From NCBI GenBank assembly GCA_963691775.1, contig OY829369.1, forward strand, positions 4,632,634 to 4,696,633: 64,000 bases of DNA. The letters are read 5' to 3'. This document shows, piece after piece, positions 34,948-44,084 of this stretch (the stretch's first letter is position 1; the number at the start of each line of letters is the position of its first letter). The notes under the pieces are model-generated. The model was not told the origin of the DNA. It did no database searches and saw only the letters and a program-made list of their open reading frames with translations. This stretch comes from JAZBPO01 sp963691775 (GTDB lineage: Bacteria; Pseudomonadota; Gammaproteobacteria; Pseudomonadales; Azotimanducaceae). Position numbers and translations under genes: made by a program.

Positions 34948-36098
34948 CAGTCCTTCGCCAGTAGGTCCGGATACTTGCGGAGGATGCCGCGGAGCTGGTG
35001 ATAGGTCATGCCCAGATGCTCAGCCGTGCGCTTCTGGTTGTACTGGCATTCGCCGAGTGCGCGCTCCAGCAGCTCGATCTCGAAGGCCTTCACCAGTTCA
35101 CGAAAGTCCCCTGGCAGATCGCCGCCGCGGGCAGCGGGGCCCGAGCTACCCTCGGTGACGTCCATTTCCTCGACTTCGGGTGCGCCTTCATTCGCCGGAG
35201 CTGCAGAGGTCTTCTCGACCGGTTTGCGCGTCGGCGCGCGGCCCGGACGCCACGGCGAGGCGAAGGGGTCCAGCACGATGTCTACAACGGCTTCCTCTGC
35301 ATCGGCGCGGTAAACGGATCGCTCGATGACATTCTTCAGCTCGCGGACATTGCCGGGCCAGTGGTGTTCCAGTAGCACGTCCATCGCCTCTGCCGAGAAG
35401 CCGGCGAAGAATTCGCGCCCCAGTTCCGTTGCCATGCGCACGGCGAACGCTTCCGCGAGGATCACGATGTCCTCAGTTCGTGCGCGCAGCGGTGGAAGCG
35501 TCACAACGTCGAAGGCAAGGCGGTCCAGGAGGTCCTCCCGAAAGGCGCCTTCGCGCGCGAGCATGGGCAGGTCCTCGTTGGTCGCAGCTACGAGACGGAT
35601 GTCGGTCGACAGCGTACGGCTGCCGCCGAGCCGCTCGAACTCGCCGTATTCGATGACCCGGAGAATCTTCTCCTGCACGAGACCGGATGTGGTGGCAAGT
35701 TCGTCGAGGAAGAGGGTGCCGCCGTCGGCACGCTCGAAGCGACCGGAGTGACGCTTGGTCGCCCCGGTGAAAGCGCCTGCCTCGTGCCCGAAAAGTTCCG
35801 ATTCGAGGAGGCTCTCGCTGATCGCCGCGCAGTTCAGCTTCTCGAAGGCGCTGTCCCAGCGGCTCGACAGGTAGTGGATGCGCTCCGCAATGAGCTCCTT
35901 GCCTGTACCGCGCTCGCCAACCACAAGGACAGGCTTGTCCAGCGGCGCGAGCTCTGAGACCTCATCCATGACCCGAAGAAAAGCGGGGGAGGCGCCGAGC
36001 ATGCGGGTCGGGCCGTCATTACGAACACGCTGAGCAGGCCTTGAGGGCGCCTCATCGAGCGGTACGGAGCTCACGTACTCAAGCGGAAGATCATCCAT
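34947..36098 (-). CDS. pspF: Phage shock protein operon activator PspF
   Basis: 383 residues. Sigma-54-dependent activator of the psp genes. The AAA+ domain has Walker A GERGTGKE at about 57, the sigma-54 contact motif GAFTGAT, Walker B TLFLDELAT and the GNVRELKNVIER segment. There is no response-receiver domain, as expected for PspF. A proline-rich linker of about 60 residues precedes the C-terminal helix-turn-helix (NQKRTAEHLGMTYHQLRGIL). It is divergent from pspA. PspA should hold PspF inactive until envelope stress. Confidence 0.92.
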   Translation of the reverse strand: MDDLPLEYVSSVPLDEAPSRPAQRVRNDGPTRMLGASPAFLRVMDEVSELAPLDKPVLVVGERGTGKELIAERIHYLSSRWDSAFEKLNCAAISESLLESELFGHEAGAFTGATKRHSGRFERADGGTLFLDELATTSGLVQEKILRVIEYGEFERLGGSRTLSTDIRLVAATNEDLPMLAREGAFREDLLDRLAFDVVTLPPLRARTEDIVILAEAFAVRMATELGREFFAGFSAEAMDVLLEHHWPGNVRELKNVIERSVYRADAEEAVVDIVLDPFASPWRPGRAPTRKPVEKTSAAPANEGAPEVEEMDVTEGSSGPAARGGDLPGDFRELVKAFEIELLERALGECQYNQKRTAEHLGMTYHQLRGILRKYPDLLAKD

Positions 36099-36214
36099 GG
36101 TCAGATTCGCTAACTAGTAGCCTGGTTCACCAGCGAACAGGCGCGATGAGTCTACGCGTAAAACTGCGAATAAATAAAACGCATAACAATCATGGATTTG
36201 AGTGCGTCTCGGGG

Positions 36215-36232
36215 CTGGCACGGATCGTGATT
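36215..36232 (+). promoter_or_regulatory. Candidate sigma-54 promoter of the psp operon
   Basis: The sequence CTGGCACGGATCGTGATT resembles the -24/-12 consensus: the -24 block TGGCACG is perfect and the -12 block reads GTGA instead of TTGC. It lies 67 bases before pspA. The A/T-rich stretch at 36160-36195 upstream may hold the PspF and IHF sites. Confidence 0.6.
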
Positions 36233-36298
36233 CAGTCTGTTTGGCCGACCGACAAACGGTGGGCATTACCAGGGCAGATTGAGCCGGAGACACGAACC

Positions 36299-37006
36299 AT
36301 GAGCATTTTCTCCAGACTGTCGGACATCATCAATTCGAACCTCACCGCGATCCTCGACAAGGCAGAGGATCCGGAAAAGATGGTGCGTCTGATCATCCAG
36401 GAGATGGAAGAGACGTTGGTCGAGGTTCGGACCACGTCCGCAAAAGCCATCGCCGATCGCAAGGAACTCTTGCGCCGTCAGGACTGGCTCCGCGGCGAGT
36501 CCGCCGAGTGGGAGCGTCGCGCTGAAGTCGCGCTGCGCAAGGAACGCGAGGACCTTGCCAGAGCTGCTCTTGTGGAGCGGAGTCGTATCGCTGAGGAAGT
36601 CGATGCCATCGACGACGAGGTTGCGGCGCTCGACGAGTCGATCGCGCGGCTTTCGGAGGACATCGGCAAGCTGCAGGCCAAGATCAAGGACGCGAGGGCG
36701 CGCCAGAAGTCGCTCGTGGTCCGCACGAGTACGGCGCAGACCCAGATTGGCGTGCGGCGCAAGTTGTCGAGCGCTAGCATCGACGACGCCATGAACCGCT
36801 TCGAGCAGTATGAGCGGCGCATCGACGATCTCGAGGGTCAGGTCGAGAGCTACGAACTTGGTCAGCGGACGCTGGCTGAGGAAATCGAAGAGCTCGAGGC
36901 CGGCGAGCGAGTGGATGCAGATCTGGCTGCGCTCAAGGCAAAACTCGCGGCCAAGAGCGCACCCGCTCCGGACGCCGGAGCTGAAGCAACGAAGCAGGAC
37001 TCCTGA
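36299..37006 (+). CDS. pspA: Phage shock protein A
   Basis: 235 residues. An ESCRT-III/Vipp1-type coiled-coil protein that binds the inner membrane and restrains PspF. The N-terminal amphipathic helix is MSIFSRLSDIINSNLTAIL, followed by DKAEDPEKMVRLIIQEME and long charged helices. The end is short and Ala/Pro rich, beyond the usual 222 residues. The ATG at 36299 follows a GCCGGAGAC ribosome-binding site. Confidence 0.94.
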   Translation: MSIFSRLSDIINSNLTAILDKAEDPEKMVRLIIQEMEETLVEVRTTSAKAIADRKELLRRQDWLRGESAEWERRAEVALRKEREDLARAALVERSRIAEEVDAIDDEVAALDESIARLSEDIGKLQAKIKDARARQKSLVVRTSTAQTQIGVRRKLSSASIDDAMNRFEQYERRIDDLEGQVESYELGQRTLAEEIEELEAGERVDADLAALKAKLAAKSAPAPDAGAEATKQDS

Positions 37007-37027
37007 GGCTGACGGGACGCACTCGAA

Positions 37028-37273
37028 ATGGAAGACCTCGCGATCGCATTCATGGTGCCCGCCGTGCTGTTCCTGGTGTTCGTGGCCCCTGTTTGGCTCG
37101 TGCTGCACTATCGCAGCAAGCGCCAGCAAGGCAACGCACTCAGTGAATCCGAGCGTCGTGAACTCGAGGAGCTCGCGACCGTCGCGGAGCGCATGACCGA
37201 CAGGATCGCCACCCTCGAACGCATTCTGGACGTGGAAGCCCCCGAATGGCGGGGCAAGGCGGATGCGGGATGA
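37028..37273 (+). CDS. pspB: Phage shock protein B
   Basis: 81 residues. One N-terminal membrane helix (about 5-27) followed by an amphipathic coiled-coil segment (SESERRELEELATVAERMTD), the PspB pattern. It works with PspC to sense inner-membrane stress and draw PspA to the membrane. It begins 22 bases after pspA and its stop overlaps the pspC start. Confidence 0.92.
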   Translation: MEDLAIAFMVPAVLFLVFVAPVWLVLHYRSKRQQGNALSESERRELEELATVAERMTDRIATLERILDVEAPEWRGKADAG

Positions 37274-38058
37274 GCCGCTACGAGGACGAGCGCCGGGATC
37301 GCCGAAACTCGGCGTCGCGCACCGGCGAGAAGAGTGAGCTGTCTGCGGCGGCCGCGCGCCTGGAAGCTGCCATCGAGGATCTCATGGCAAGTGCAACGGG
37401 TGCGGTCAGCGACAAGGCTGCGGGCGTCGTAGACGATCTCGAACGCAGTGCCCGTCGGTTCAAGGAGCAGATCGAGGAGCCCGCCCATGCGGACGATGAG
37501 CAGGGGCCGGCGAGCGACGAGCCGCGCAGGCAGCGCCGACGGGGTCGGCGGCGCCGCAACGAATGGATGCTCGACCCGGATGAGTGGTTTCGCTCGAATG
37601 CGGATGCGAATTCCAAGGGCGGCGACGCAAACAGGGCCAACGGCTGGCTGCGGGACCTCTATCGAGATCCGGAGCGAGGGTGGATTGCGGGCGTTTGCGC
37701 AGGTGCGGCTCGCTACTACGAGGTTGATGTCTGGGTGGCGCGGGTGGTGGCCTTTTCGCTTCTCATCTTCATCCCTCAGATCGCCTTCTGGGCCTATATC
37801 TTTGGCATATTCATGCTTGCGCGGCGGCCGCGTATGGATGCGCCTACGCCGGTGAGACCCTCCGTGCAGGAGAAGGCCTCGCCTGCCCCCGAACTCGGAC
37901 CGCGACTCGCGCCACGTTCGGGCATGCGCAATCTTCGCGTGCGTTTCCGCGATCTGGAACTGCGCTTGCGCCGCATGGAAGAGTTGGTGACCTCGAACGA
38001 ATTCACCCTCAGGCGGGAGTTGAGTGCGCTTGAGGCGGAAGAGGGGCGCGCTGGATGA
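37270..38058 (+). CDS. pspC: Phage shock protein C with a long N-terminal extension
   Basis: 262 residues, about twice the length of E. coli PspC. The PspC domain is at about 128-185 (WLRDLYRDPERGWIAGVCAG, then a hydrophobic helix). The first 125 residues are charged, with coiled-coil character (AARLEAAIEDLMAS) and a basic tract (RRQRRRGRRRRNEW). The C-terminal tail (LELRLRRMEELVTSNEFTLR) is a helical element seen in other PspC proteins. The ATG at 37270 overlaps the pspB stop. The extension might contact PspA or the membrane, but this is a guess. Confidence 0.88.
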   Translation: MSRYEDERRDRRNSASRTGEKSELSAAAARLEAAIEDLMASATGAVSDKAAGVVDDLERSARRFKEQIEEPAHADDEQGPASDEPRRQRRRGRRRRNEWMLDPDEWFRSNADANSKGGDANRANGWLRDLYRDPERGWIAGVCAGAARYYEVDVWVARVVAFSLLIFIPQIAFWAYIFGIFMLARRPRMDAPTPVRPSVQEKASPAPELGPRLAPRSGMRNLRVRFRDLELRLRRMEELVTSNEFTLRRELSALEAEEGRAG

Positions 38059-38771
38059 TGCCTTTGCGTGCAACGCTGGTCGCGCTCTGCAGCCTTGCCG
38101 CGACCGCCTGCTCTGATGCGGGTCACACGCAGCAGGCGCTTGACGAAGGCATCGACCGGGTCAGTTTCGCAACAAGCGGCAGGCTCGAGATCATCACGGG
38201 CGATCAGCCCGGTCTGGTGCTCGAATCCGAGGACGCCGACGCGCTTGATCGGTTGCGCATCGCGGTCGAAGGCGATCGTTTGATCATCGAGGAGCGCGAG
38301 GCGGGTAACTGGTGGTCATGGTTCAGGGGGACCGATATGCACGCCCGCGTCGTGCTCCAGTCTGTCGAAGCCGTCGGCTTTGCGGGCGTGGGTGAGCTCG
38401 ACGTGAAGGGCGTCGACGGTGCGGCACTTGCCGTGCAGATTGCCGGCAGGGCGGATTGTGCGATCGAGGCGCTTGCCGTGAACGAGCTGAATGTGCAGCT
38501 CGCGGGCGCCGCCGAGTGCAGCGTCCATGGCCGCGCCGCGCGCCAGCAGCTTCAGGTCGCGGGCGCAGGCATGTACCGAGGGTATGGCCTTGAAACAGAA
38601 TTTACGCGAGTCGAAATTGCAGGCGCCGCTGACGTTGAGGTCAACGCTTCAGAGATGCTGCACGTCGAAGTGTCCGGCTCCGGAAGTGTCACATATCTCG
38701 GTGATCCGGCCCTCCACGAGAGCGTTGCGGGCTGGGGATCGGTAGCGCGGGCCGAAGGCCCGCAATCATGA
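38055..38771 (+). CDS. DUF2807 (GIN/toastrack-type) lipoprotein in the psp operon
   Basis: 238 residues. A lipoprotein signal is likely (LVALCSLAATACSD, cysteine about 19). The mature part is a repetitive beta-rich domain with GLY/ALA-rich turns (FAGVGELDVKGVDGAAL, IAGRADCAIEALAV), which matches the DUF2807 parallel beta-helix. Such toastrack domains are known to accompany PspC. The ATG overlaps the pspC stop by four bases, so translation is coupled. It may form the periplasmic or outer-leaflet sensor of the module; this is inference. Confidence 0.8.
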   Translation: MMPLRATLVALCSLAATACSDAGHTQQALDEGIDRVSFATSGRLEIITGDQPGLVLESEDADALDRLRIAVEGDRLIIEEREAGNWWSWFRGTDMHARVVLQSVEAVGFAGVGELDVKGVDGAALAVQIAGRADCAIEALAVNELNVQLAGAAECSVHGRAARQQLQVAGAGMYRGYGLETEFTRVEIAGAADVEVNASEMLHVEVSGSGSVTYLGDPALHESVAGWGSVARAEGPQS

Positions 38772-38795
38772 GCTTCATCAAACGGGGATGATGCA

Positions 38796-39041
38796 ATGGG
38801 CCTTTGGACCATGGTCTTTTTAATTGTGCTGATCAGCCTGCTGTACGCCGCGTTTGACTCCTGGCTGCGTCACCGGAGCAAGCTTGCCAAGCACGGAGGC
38901 GGGAGCGGCGCGCTGCAGCAGGAGGTGGAAGATCTGCGAGTGCGCCTCGAAGCGTTGGAAACGATCGTTACGAACCCCGATTTCGACCTGAAGCGCCAGA
39001 TTGACGCGCTTGAGGCGCCGCGCCGCCGCTCGCTCGGGTAG
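38796..39041 (+). CDS. Small membrane protein of the psp operon, PspB-like layout
   Basis: 81 residues. One membrane helix (about 4-24) is followed by a basic stretch and a coiled-coil helix. The segment LRVRLEALETIVTNPDFDLK is strikingly like the end of PspC (LELRLRRMEELVTSNEFTLR), so the two appear related or to share a binding partner. It lies 24 bases after the DUF2807 gene and ends the operon. Its role is unknown; a second PspB-type adaptor is one possibility. Confidence 0.72.
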   Translation: MGLWTMVFLIVLISLLYAAFDSWLRHRSKLAKHGGGSGALQQEVEDLRVRLEALETIVTNPDFDLKRQIDALEAPRRRSLG

Positions 39042-39045
39042 GGCT

Positions 39046-39750
39046 TCATCTGCGTCCGAAGTGGGCGAGCATGCGTGCCGGCTCGTCCGTGAAGATGCCA
39101 CGCGCGCCCATTTCCTTGAGGGCGTCTGCCTCGTCGGTCGTGTTGACCGTATAAACGAGAACTTCCAGCCCGGCGGCGCGACAATCCTCGACCAGGCTGC
39201 GCGTTACCGTCCGCAGGGCGAAATTCGCGGTGGTGGCGCCCACCGATCGTGCTCGTGCAACGGCATCGCGCGGCAGGCGGCCGAAAAGCGCTCCGCGAGG
39301 GAACTCGGGTGCCAGGCTCCGCACCGATCGCAGTTCGTCGTGATCGAAGGCGGAAAGCAGGACGCGATGCCCTGCAAAGCGATGCTCACGCAGCAGGGCG
39401 ACAGAGGGCGCGGCCGTGGCCGGGCCCTTCAGCTCGATGTTCAGCAGCAAGGGAGTCGCGTCAAGCTGCGTCAGCACTTCTGCCAGCAGTGGCACCCTTG
39501 CGCCGCCTCCTGCATCCGCCGCACGCACGACTTCAAGTGCTGAGCTGGCGACGCTGCCCCGGCCGCTCGTAGTACGCTCTAGCGAGTCGTCGTGGATCAC
39601 CACGAGCGTCTGCTCGCATTTGTGTACGTCGAGCTCTACGCCGTCCGCCCCCAGTTCGATCGCGCGCGCGAACGCGGGCTGCGTGTTCTCTGGAAACTCG
39701 GCGCTGGCGCCGCGATGTGCGAACAGCAGGAAGTCTGCGCCGGGTAGCAT
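39046..39750 (-). CDS. Glycerophosphodiester phosphodiesterase family protein
   Basis: 234 residues. Hydrolyses glycerophosphodiesters to sn-glycerol-3-phosphate. Catalytic and metal residues are visible in FAHRGASAEFPENT (His, Arg, Glu), VELDVHKC (the metal-binding Glu and Asp) and VVIHDDSLERTT (second His). The TIM-barrel ends with VYTVNTTDEADAL. No signal peptide is seen, so it is cytoplasmic, like UgpQ. Its stop lies five bases from that of the convergent psp gene. Confidence 0.9.
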   Translation of the reverse strand: MLPGADFLLFAHRGASAEFPENTQPAFARAIELGADGVELDVHKCEQTLVVIHDDSLERTTSGRGSVASSALEVVRAADAGGGARVPLLAEVLTQLDATPLLLNIELKGPATAAPSVALLREHRFAGHRVLLSAFDHDELRSVRSLAPEFPRGALFGRLPRDAVARARSVGATTANFALRTVTRSLVEDCRAAGLEVLVYTVNTTDEADALKEMGARGIFTDEPARMLAHFGRR

Positions 39751-39860
39751 CAGCGGTCTCGCTTGCGGTGGGAATCAGGTGGCGTCATGACACCGGGAAA
39801 GCGCGCTGCGTACAATCCCGGCAGCATCGTCAGACGCTCCTCTCCACTCGGATACCCGGC

Positions 39861-41942
39861 ATGGCCTACGAAGTACTCGCGCGGAAGTGGCGCCCGGATC
39901 GTTTCGCGACGATGGTGGGCCAGGAACATGTGCTGCGCGCGCTCGTTCACGCTCTAGAAGCCGATCGCCTTCACCACGCCTATCTGTTCACCGGGACGCG
40001 CGGCGTCGGTAAAACGACGGTGGCCCGAATTCTGGCGCGCTGCCTGAACTGCGAACAAGGCGTTGGCCCCGAGCCGTGCGGCGTGTGCCCTAGCTGCGTG
40101 GAGATTGCCGAGGGCCGCTTCGTCGACCTGATCGAAGTCGATGCCGCATCCCGCACAAAGGTCGAGGACACTCGCGAGCTCCTCGACAACGTGCAGTACG
40201 CGCCGACGCGGGGGCGCTACAAGGTGTATCTCATCGACGAGGTGCACATGCTGTCGACCTCGAGTTTCAACGCCCTGCTGAAGACGCTCGAAGAACCGCC
40301 GCCGCACGTCAAATTTCTCCTGGCGACCACCGATCCGAAAAAGCTCCCCGTGACGGTGCTGTCGCGCTGTCTGCAGTTTCACCTCAAGAACATGACGCCT
40401 GAGCGCATCGTTGGGCATCTGCAGCACGTCCTCGGTGAGGAGGCAGTGGAGTTCGAGGACGCAGCGCTGCGTGCACTTGCCCGCGCCGCCGACGGGAGCA
40501 TGCGCGATGCGCTGAGTCTCACGGATCAAGCGGTGGCGCATGGTGGAGGCAAGCTGGTCGCCGACGATGTTGCACGCATGCTGGGCACGATCGACCAGGG
40601 CGCGCTCGAGCGAATCCTGGACGCCCTCGCGCACTCCGACGGCCAGGCGCTCGTCGCGTGCTGCGAGGATCTGGCGATCCACGCCGCAGATTTTGCCAAC
40701 GTTCTAAAAGAACTCATGAGTGCGTTGCATCAGGTTGCACTCGCTCAGGCGCTGCCCAACGGACCCCACGCTCAGGACCTGCGATTCACACGCGCTGCAC
40801 AGAAGCTATCGCCGGAGGATGTACAGCTCTGCTACCAGATTGCGCTTACTGGCCTTCGCGACCTGCCTTGGTCGCCAGATCCGCGTAGCGGGTTCGAGAT
40901 GACCCTGCTGCGCATGCTTGCGTTCAAGCCAGCGAGCGCGGGGCATTCAGACGGGGGGCCAGGTGACGGTGGCGGTGACGGGGGCGGGCAGCGTCTTGCG
41001 GCGAACGAGGGCGGCGAACCCGCGAATCTGAGCGCGCCGGCTGAGCGCAGCGGCGGTGCGATCGCTGACACCCCGATCTCGGGATCTGCACCTCGTCCAG
41101 AAATCTCCTCCGCCCGCGTTCGGTCCGGCGCCGCCGGAGCACTCGACGCTGCGTTGGCTGAGACGCGTTCTGGCGGTTCGGCAGCCGCAACGCCGCCAAG
41201 GCTCGAAGCGGCGCCGACGACAGCGCCCGCGGGCGCCAGTGAGATCGATGAGGCGCGCGCTTTTGAGCCGCCGCGGGCTGCAGGCTCGGGCGGATCCGCT
41301 GCTGTCCGCGATGGCGACGAGCTGCGCGCGAGCGAGGGCGCTGCAGTCATCGATGCGGCCGCCGCACGGAGCGAGCCCGAATCCGATGGAGCGACGGCCG
41401 AGGCGATTGCCGAGGCGATCGCGGAGGCGATCGGGGCCGAAATCCCCGGGGCCGAGCCGCCCTCGCTGTCAGTTGAAGGCGCAGCGGTGACGGCGTCTGC
41501 GAAGCCCGACGTCGAGGCGCAGCCAGAATCCTCGCAAGCGCGCGATTGCCTCAATTTATGCGTGCCGAGTGACTGGCACGCTGTCCTTGAAGCGCTCGAA
41601 CTCACAGGGATGACCCGTGAGCTTGCGGCGCACGGTCTGCCGACGCAGATTGATGGCTACCGAGTCGAGCTCACGGTTTCATCGCAGGCCGAAACGCTGA
41701 TTGCGGATGTGCATGTCGAGCGCATCGAGAAGGCGCTCGCGCGGTCGCTTGGCACCGAGTTCAAGGTCCGCATTCTTGCGGGAGACCCTGGCGGTGAGAC
41801 GCCCTCCATGCGAGGACAACGCGCGCGCGCGGAGCGTCAGGCGCGGGCGGTTGCGGCGATAGAGAACGACCCGGGCGTTGCACTCCTACGGGAGCGCTTT
41901 GGTGCCATGGTGCAGTCCGAGAGCATCCGACCGCTGTCCTGA
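39861..41942 (+). CDS. dnaX: DNA polymerase III subunit tau/gamma
   Basis: 693 residues. Clamp-loader ATPase. Walker A GTRGVGKTT has Lys51, and the zinc cysteines Cys64, Cys73, Cys76 and Cys79 have the same numbers as in E. coli. The motif DEVHMLS and the arginine finger in VLSRC are present. After about 365 there is a long low-complexity linker rich in Ala, Glu and Pro (with AEAIAEAIAEAIGAE), and then the alpha-binding C-terminal domain. I see no clear A-AAA-AAG slippery site followed by a stop, so a gamma product by frameshifting is not evident. It leads a replication/repair operon. Confidence 0.95.
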   Translation: MAYEVLARKWRPDRFATMVGQEHVLRALVHALEADRLHHAYLFTGTRGVGKTTVARILARCLNCEQGVGPEPCGVCPSCVEIAEGRFVDLIEVDAASRTKVEDTRELLDNVQYAPTRGRYKVYLIDEVHMLSTSSFNALLKTLEEPPPHVKFLLATTDPKKLPVTVLSRCLQFHLKNMTPERIVGHLQHVLGEEAVEFEDAALRALARAADGSMRDALSLTDQAVAHGGGKLVADDVARMLGTIDQGALERILDALAHSDGQALVACCEDLAIHAADFANVLKELMSALHQVALAQALPNGPHAQDLRFTRAAQKLSPEDVQLCYQIALTGLRDLPWSPDPRSGFEMTLLRMLAFKPASAGHSDGGPGDGGGDGGGQRLAANEGGEPANLSAPAERSGGAIADTPISGSAPRPEISSARVRSGAAGALDAALAETRSGGSAAATPPRLEAAPTTAPAGASEIDEARAFEPPRAAGSGGSAAVRDGDELRASEGAAVIDAAAARSEPESDGATAEAIAEAIAEAIGAEIPGAEPPSLSVEGAAVTASAKPDVEAQPESSQARDCLNLCVPSDWHAVLEALELTGMTRELAAHGLPTQIDGYRVELTVSSQAETLIADVHVERIEKALARSLGTEFKVRILAGDPGGETPSMRGQRARAERQARAVAAIENDPGVALLRERFGAMVQSESIRPLS

Positions 41943-42013
41943 CGGGGCGCCGTGCATGGGCGCTACGCCAGGTTTACACTCGCGCACCAACCCAATCTCA
42001 CCACGGAGCACGC

Positions 42014-42331
42014 ATGGCCGGGCTCGGCAGCATGATGAAGCAGGCGCGCGAGATGCAGGAAAAGGTCTCGCAGCTTCAGCAGGAACTCGCATCGCTCACC
42101 GTCGTCGGCGAGAGCGGTGCCGGCATGGTCAAGGTCACCATGACGGGCCGACACGATGTTCAGCGGGTGGAACTCGACCCCACGCTGCTCAGCGAGGACA
42201 AGGAGATGCTCGAGGATCTCCTGGCGGCAGCGGTGAATGACGCGAATCGGCGCGTTGAACGCACGCATGCGGATCGGATGTCCGAGCTGACGGCAGGCCT
42301 TCCCCTGCCTCCGGGCATGAAGCTCTTCTGA
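42014..42331 (+). CDS. ybaB: YbaB/EbfC family nucleoid-associated protein
   Basis: 105 residues. The family start AGLGSMMKQAREMQEKV and core GMVKVTMTGRHDVQRVELDP are present. It binds DNA as a dimer. The dnaX-ybaB-recR order is conserved in many bacteria and is seen here. The stop and the recR start are four bases apart. Confidence 0.95.
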   Translation: MAGLGSMMKQAREMQEKVSQLQQELASLTVVGESGAGMVKVTMTGRHDVQRVELDPTLLSEDKEMLEDLLAAAVNDANRRVERTHADRMSELTAGLPLPPGMKLF

Positions 42332-42334
42332 CTC

Positions 42335-42931
42335 TTGACTACGCCTCGGTTCAACGCGCTCATTGCGGCGCTGCGCATTCTGCCCGGCGTAGGGCCGCGA
42401 TCCGCGCAGCGCATGGCCTTCCATCTCCTGGAGCGGGACCGCGACGGTGCGCGAAGCCTCGCAGAGGCGTTGCTCGAGGCCGCGGAACATGTCGGGGTGT
42501 GTGAACGCTGCCGCACGCTGAGCGAGACGCCTCTTTGCCGCATCTGTTCGGACCCTTCCCGTGACGAGACGCTGCTCTGCGTCGTGGAATCGCCAGCTGA
42601 TCAGTTCGCGATCGAAGCAGCTGGCGGCTACCGGGGGCGCTATTTCGTGCTTGGTGGGCGCTTGTCGCCGATTGACGGTATCGGGCCCGACGAGATCGGA
42701 GTTTCTGCGCTGCTGGCCCTTGCGGAGTCCGAGCCGATCTCGGAAGTGATCCTCGCGACCAACGCCACGGTCGAGGGTGAGGCCACCGCGCATTACATTG
42801 CCGATGCAATGCGCGCGGCGGGTGTTGCAACCTCGAGGATTGCCCATGGCGTGCCCGTTGGAGGCGAACTCGAGTTCGTCGACGGCGGCACGCTCACGCA
42901 CGCATTCGCAGGACGAACCCGTGTCGACTGA
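42335..42931 (+). CDS. recR: Recombination protein RecR
   Basis: 198 residues. Helps load RecA at gaps with RecO and RecF. Helix-hairpin-helix ILPGVGPRSAQRMAF is at 15-29. The zinc finger has four cysteines (VCERCR and LCRICSD), and the Toprim domain shows VVESPADQFAIE. The start is a TTG directly after ybaB; no better in-frame ATG exists near it, so translation may depend on coupling. Confidence 0.93.
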   Translation: MTTPRFNALIAALRILPGVGPRSAQRMAFHLLERDRDGARSLAEALLEAAEHVGVCERCRTLSETPLCRICSDPSRDETLLCVVESPADQFAIEAAGGYRGRYFVLGGRLSPIDGIGPDEIGVSALLALAESEPISEVILATNATVEGEATAHYIADAMRAAGVATSRIAHGVPVGGELEFVDGGTLTHAFAGRTRVD

Positions 42932-44084
42932 AGAAATACCGTCTGCTTCGTCGGTTGCTGAGCGCGTATCCAATGCCACGCTGGTGACGACCGATGCCGG
43001 CCTGGAGGCGGCCTGCAGCCTTGCGCGCGCGGCAGGCACGGTCATTGTCGACACGGAGTTTGAACGTACCGACACGTACTTCCCGCGCGTTGCGCTTGTT
43101 CAGCTGGCAACGCGGGAACAGGTCTGGCTCATTGATCCGCTAAAGATTGCTGACGGGTCCGCCCTCGCGGCGCTGCTGGACGACGAGAACGTCGAGACGG
43201 TCCTGCACGCCTGCAGCGAGGATATCGAAGTGTTCTCTCACTGGCTGGGCGCGCGCGTGTCGGGTGTGTTCGATACGCAGCTGGGGGCTGCGTTTCTCGG
43301 CGAGCGCTACGGCATCGGCTACGGCGAGCTCGTGCACAATGTGCTCGGCATTGAAGTCGACAAGAAAGAAACACGGTCGAACTGGCTACAGCGACCACTT
43401 ACGGACGCGCAATGGCGCTACGCCTGCCTGGACGTGATCCATCTAGCGGATATCCATGCACGGATGCGTGTTGAGCTTGAGCTGCTCGGGCGCCTTCAGT
43501 GGGTGTTCGAGGAGAGCGCCGCGATTGTCGCCGAGGTTCACGGGCGCGCCGAGACGCCCCTTGAATGGCGCGCACTCAAGGGGGCGGCAAACCTGCCGCC
43601 ACGTGGCCTTGCCGCTGCGGCGGCGCTCGCTAATTGGCGCGATCTTACAGCCCGGTCTCTCGACCGGCCGAGAAATCGCGTTGCGCGAGACGAGCATCTG
43701 GTTGCCCTGGCTGAGCATCTGCCGGCCGACCTCCACGCCCTTCGCGGTGCGCCGCTGCCGCATGGCATGGTCAAGCGGTGGGGAGCGGAGCTGCAGGCGC
43801 TGCTCGATGAGCTGCACCAAACGCCGGCGGAGGCGCTGCCTTCGCCCCCGGGGCCGTCGCTCGCGCGGACCCAGGCGCCCCTGATCAAGCGCCTGCGCGA
43901 CGTCGCACGCGGTGCCGCGGAGGCGCTCGGCATTGCCGATGAGTTGCTCTCGCGCAAGCGGCTGATCGAGCTCTGGCTCGAAGTCGACGGGGAGCGTATC
44001 CCCGCCCCCTGGGGTGGCTGGCGCTGGCAAGTCGCTGGAGAGCGCCTGCAGGGTATTGTTCGCCAGGCGGACGCGCGTCAGTGA
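42921..44084 (+). CDS. rnd: Ribonuclease D
   Basis: 387 residues. 3'-5' exoribonuclease in tRNA maturation. The DEDD exonuclease residues appear in VDTEFERTDTY (Asp, Glu), HACSEDIEVF (Asp) and YACLDVIHL (Tyr and Asp). One or two HRDC domains follow from about 215. I start at the GTG at 42921, which overlaps the end of recR by 11 bases and has AGGA eight bases upstream; the longer open frame lies inside recR. The stop overlaps the next GTG. Confidence 0.92.
   Translation: MSTEEIPSASSVAERVSNATLVTTDAGLEAACSLARAAGTVIVDTEFERTDTYFPRVALVQLATREQVWLIDPLKIADGSALAALLDDENVETVLHACSEDIEVFSHWLGARVSGVFDTQLGAAFLGERYGIGYGELVHNVLGIEVDKKETRSNWLQRPLTDAQWRYACLDVIHLADIHARMRVELELLGRLQWVFEESAAIVAEVHGRAETPLEWRALKGAANLPPRGLAAAAALANWRDLTARSLDRPRNRVARDEHLVALAEHLPADLHALRGAPLPHGMVKRWGAELQALLDELHQTPAEALPSPPGPSLARTQAPLIKRLRDVARGAAEALGIADELLSRKRLIELWLEVDGERIPAPWGGWRWQVAGERLQGIVRQADARQ

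Noticed and set aside
40325..40345. AAAAAG run in dnaX as a possible programmed frameshift site
   Set aside because: It lies within the conserved ATPase core (DPKKLPVTVLSRC), lacks the full A-AAA-AAG form in frame, and has no following structure or early stop in the expected place.
41395..41440. Short GAGGCGAT-type repeats in dnaX as a CRISPR-like or regulatory repeat
   Set aside because: They encode the in-frame AEAI repeats of the DnaX linker, so they are a coding low-complexity stretch.
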